A DNA stretch of 5,846 bases from an uncultured Clostridia bacterium (GTDB lineage: Bacteria > Bacillota > Clostridia > Christensenellales > Borkfalkiaceae): assembly GCA_937888935.1 (NCBI GenBank), contig CALARO010000328.1, positions 1 to 5,846 on the forward strand. Direction: 5' to 3'. Every line of letters starts with the position of its first letter. The stretch's first letter is position 1. The notes under the pieces were generated by a model. It saw only the letters and a program-made list of their open reading frames with translations. It did no database searches and had not been told where the DNA came from. The translations under genes were made by a program, and so were the position numbers. Shown here piece after piece: positions 4,747 through 5,846 of this stretch.

Positions 4747-5846
4747 TTTCAGATAAATGCAGGCGGAATACGAATAATTCCCCGCGCCGAGATCCGCCAG
4801 CACTTGCGCGCCGCATTCCGAAAGGATTGCCGCCTGCGCCGCCGCGTTCGGGAACAACGGCTTTCCGCCGTATAACACGCAAACTTTCTTCTCCGCCGAA
4901 GTCTTATCCGCCGAAGCAAGATACACGTTTGCCGTTTCTTTGCTTGCAAATTCCGCCGCGCCGAGCGCTTCGATCACCGCGAACGGATCGAGCCGCCCCG
5001 CTTTCAGGCTTTCCGCCACGGAAGCTCTTCGCGCAAACGCCGTTGCCGCTTCGCAGGCTTCCCGCGCGGATTTCGCGCCGCTCACCGTCACACGTACAAG
5101 CTTTTCGCCGCAAGCTTCGGCGGCGTAGCAAAGAAAATCGTTCAGCGCGGATCGGATCAGACGAAAGGCTTTGAGATATTCGGCGTCCGCCGCGTCGATC
5201 GGGAAATTTTCGGCGCATTTACTCGAAAGAAACGCCGCCGCGCCGAAGACTTCGCCGCCGTACGTTTCGTTTTTAAAGCCGAGCGGATCGCCCGCAAGAC
5301 TTTCGAGCATTTTTTTCAGCATCGCCGCGGAAATACGCGCGTTTGTGAGCATGAGAAGCTGGCGATAAGAAAGCGTTTGCGATTTTGGGTTTTCGCTTTC
5401 GGGTTGCGCGCTTTCGGTGCGGGGAACGCGAAGGAAAAAATCGAGTTCGCAGGGATAATCGCCGATTGCGTATTTATAGCGGCGGGAAACGATTTTCGAA
5501 GGCGAAGCGTCGTTAGTGAAAATCGCCATCTCGTTTTTACCGATTTTCAGATCGGCGAAAAGATCTTTCAGCCTTTTATCGCAAATTTCCTTTTCTTTCG
5601 CCGAAAACGGCTTTTCTTCGCCGCCGAAAAAGAAAATCGCTTTGGCTTTGTCTTTCTTCGCCGCCGTTTCGGACACCGCGTGATAGTACGGCTTAAACGG
5701 GTTTCCGCCCGTGATAAACGCCGATTCCGCGGGAGGTTTGCAATAGATCGCGCCCGGCGGCGACAATCTGCTGTACGGCGGTTTTTCATACGTGAAACCT
5801 TCGGCAAGCGCGCGGCTTTCGTTGGCTTCGTTTGAATGATTTATGC
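4681..5846 (-). CDS. ArgJ-fold protein with lost catalytic motifs (probable pseudoenzyme), N-terminus beyond the right edge
   Basis: The frame is open to the window edge, giving 387 visible residues (numbered from the codon at 5844). ArgJ moves acetyl groups between ornithine and glutamate in arginine synthesis and cleaves itself before a catalytic threonine. The similarity is to the ArgJ backbone. SAFITGGNPFKPYY (about 41-54) matches the VFT-N-x-x-AAPV region. KAIFFFGG (68-75) sits where VVNSGNAN is expected. CAEN (210-213) followed by a helical stretch equals the ANGCAEN segment of B. subtilis ArgJ. GEKLVRVTVSGAKS (246-259) equals DGEGATKLIEVRVTGA. VYGG-type strands and DLGAGN (351-356) complete the C-terminal part. 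Missing are STGVIG, PNMATML with its nucleophile (here YRQLLML), DGDTSTND, DPNWGR (only DP at 286-287) and the YDYVKINADYRT tail, which is replaced by a hexapeptide repeat. Length is near ArgJ's. There is no signal peptide in view. An in-frame TTG at 5766 is not credible as a start because the similarity begins near or before it. Confidence 0.6.
   Translation of the reverse strand, partial: INHSNEANESRALAEGFTYEKPPYSRLSPPGAIYCKPPAESAFITGGNPFKPYYHAVSETAAKKDKAKAIFFFGGEEKPFSAKEKEICDKRLKDLFADLKIGKNEMAIFTNDASPSKIVSRRYKYAIGDYPCELDFFLRVPRTESAQPESENPKSQTLSYRQLLMLTNARISAAMLKKMLESLAGDPLGFKNETYGGEVFGAAAFLSSKCAENFPIDAADAEYLKAFRLIRSALNDFLCYAAEACGEKLVRVTVSGAKSAREACEAATAFARRASVAESLKAGRLDPFAVIEALGAAEFASKETANVYLASADKTSAEKKVCVLYGGKPLFPNAAAQAAILSECGAQVLADLGAGNYSYSACIYLKGATNAQGATSEQNATQAQNAK

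Noticed and set aside
5764..5766. TTG at 5766 as start of the ArgJ-like gene
   Set aside because: The frame is open for 26 more codons to the edge and the upstream residues (GFTYE and so on) can be placed on the ArgJ N-terminus, so the gene is cut by the window.
5377..5835. Plus-strand open frame opposite the ArgJ-like gene
   Set aside because: The Arg/Phe-rich translation is typical of antisense shadows in this genome, and the minus-strand frame has recognisable fold similarity.
1..5846. Mobile element, CRISPR, phage or toxin-antitoxin content
   Set aside because: No transposase, integrase, spaced repeats or small toxin-like pairs were found. The window is housekeeping-like with two unusual paralogues.

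Overview
The window is a block of six genes packed head to tail on the minus strand, so transcription runs from high to low coordinates. Both edges cut through genes. Gaps are 57, 46, 31, -4 (overlap) and 39 bases, and no stretch longer than about 60 bases lacks a gene. I see no RNA gene, insertion sequence, CRISPR array or attachment site. I also see no convincing internal promoter or rho-independent terminator, so a single operon whose promoter lies beyond the right edge is the simplest reading. The gene set (ThiI without a rhodanese domain beside a NifS/IscS-type cysteine desulfurase, DUF1934, DUF6106-like), the strong Shine-Dalgarno sites and the use of GTG and TTG starts suggest a Bacillota/Clostridia-type bacterium of moderate GC with many GCG, CGC, TTC and GAA codons. 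An uncultured gut clostridial lineage is my guess, from style rather than proof.

In transcription order the layout is: (1) 5846-4681, a protein with the ArgJ (ornithine/glutamate N-acetyltransferase) fold whose catalytic motifs are nearly all gone, ending in a hexapeptide repeat; (2) 4623-3982, a two-helix membrane protein resembling DUF6106; (3) 3935-2805, a PLP-dependent cysteine desulfurase with all key residues; (4) 2773-1628, ThiI, the tRNA 4-thiouridine synthetase; (5) 1631-1200, a DUF1934 (YwiB-like) beta-barrel protein starting at a TTG that overlaps the thiI stop; (6) 1160-1, a divergent Rho-type ATPase starting at GTG, with its C-terminus outside the window.

The best understood unit is genes 3 and 4. 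The desulfurase takes sulfur from cysteine as a persulfide and passes it to ThiI, which puts it on tRNA uridine 8. The two outer genes are the unusual part. The ArgJ-like protein looks like a pseudoenzyme. The Rho-like protein keeps the P-loop and Walker B aspartate, but by ungapped comparison it has lost the catalytic glutamate, the neighbouring arginine and the RNA-binding aromatic motif of canonical Rho. Two 18-base-period tandem repeats each cover the stop codon of a gene. All family comparisons are from memory, with no search run.
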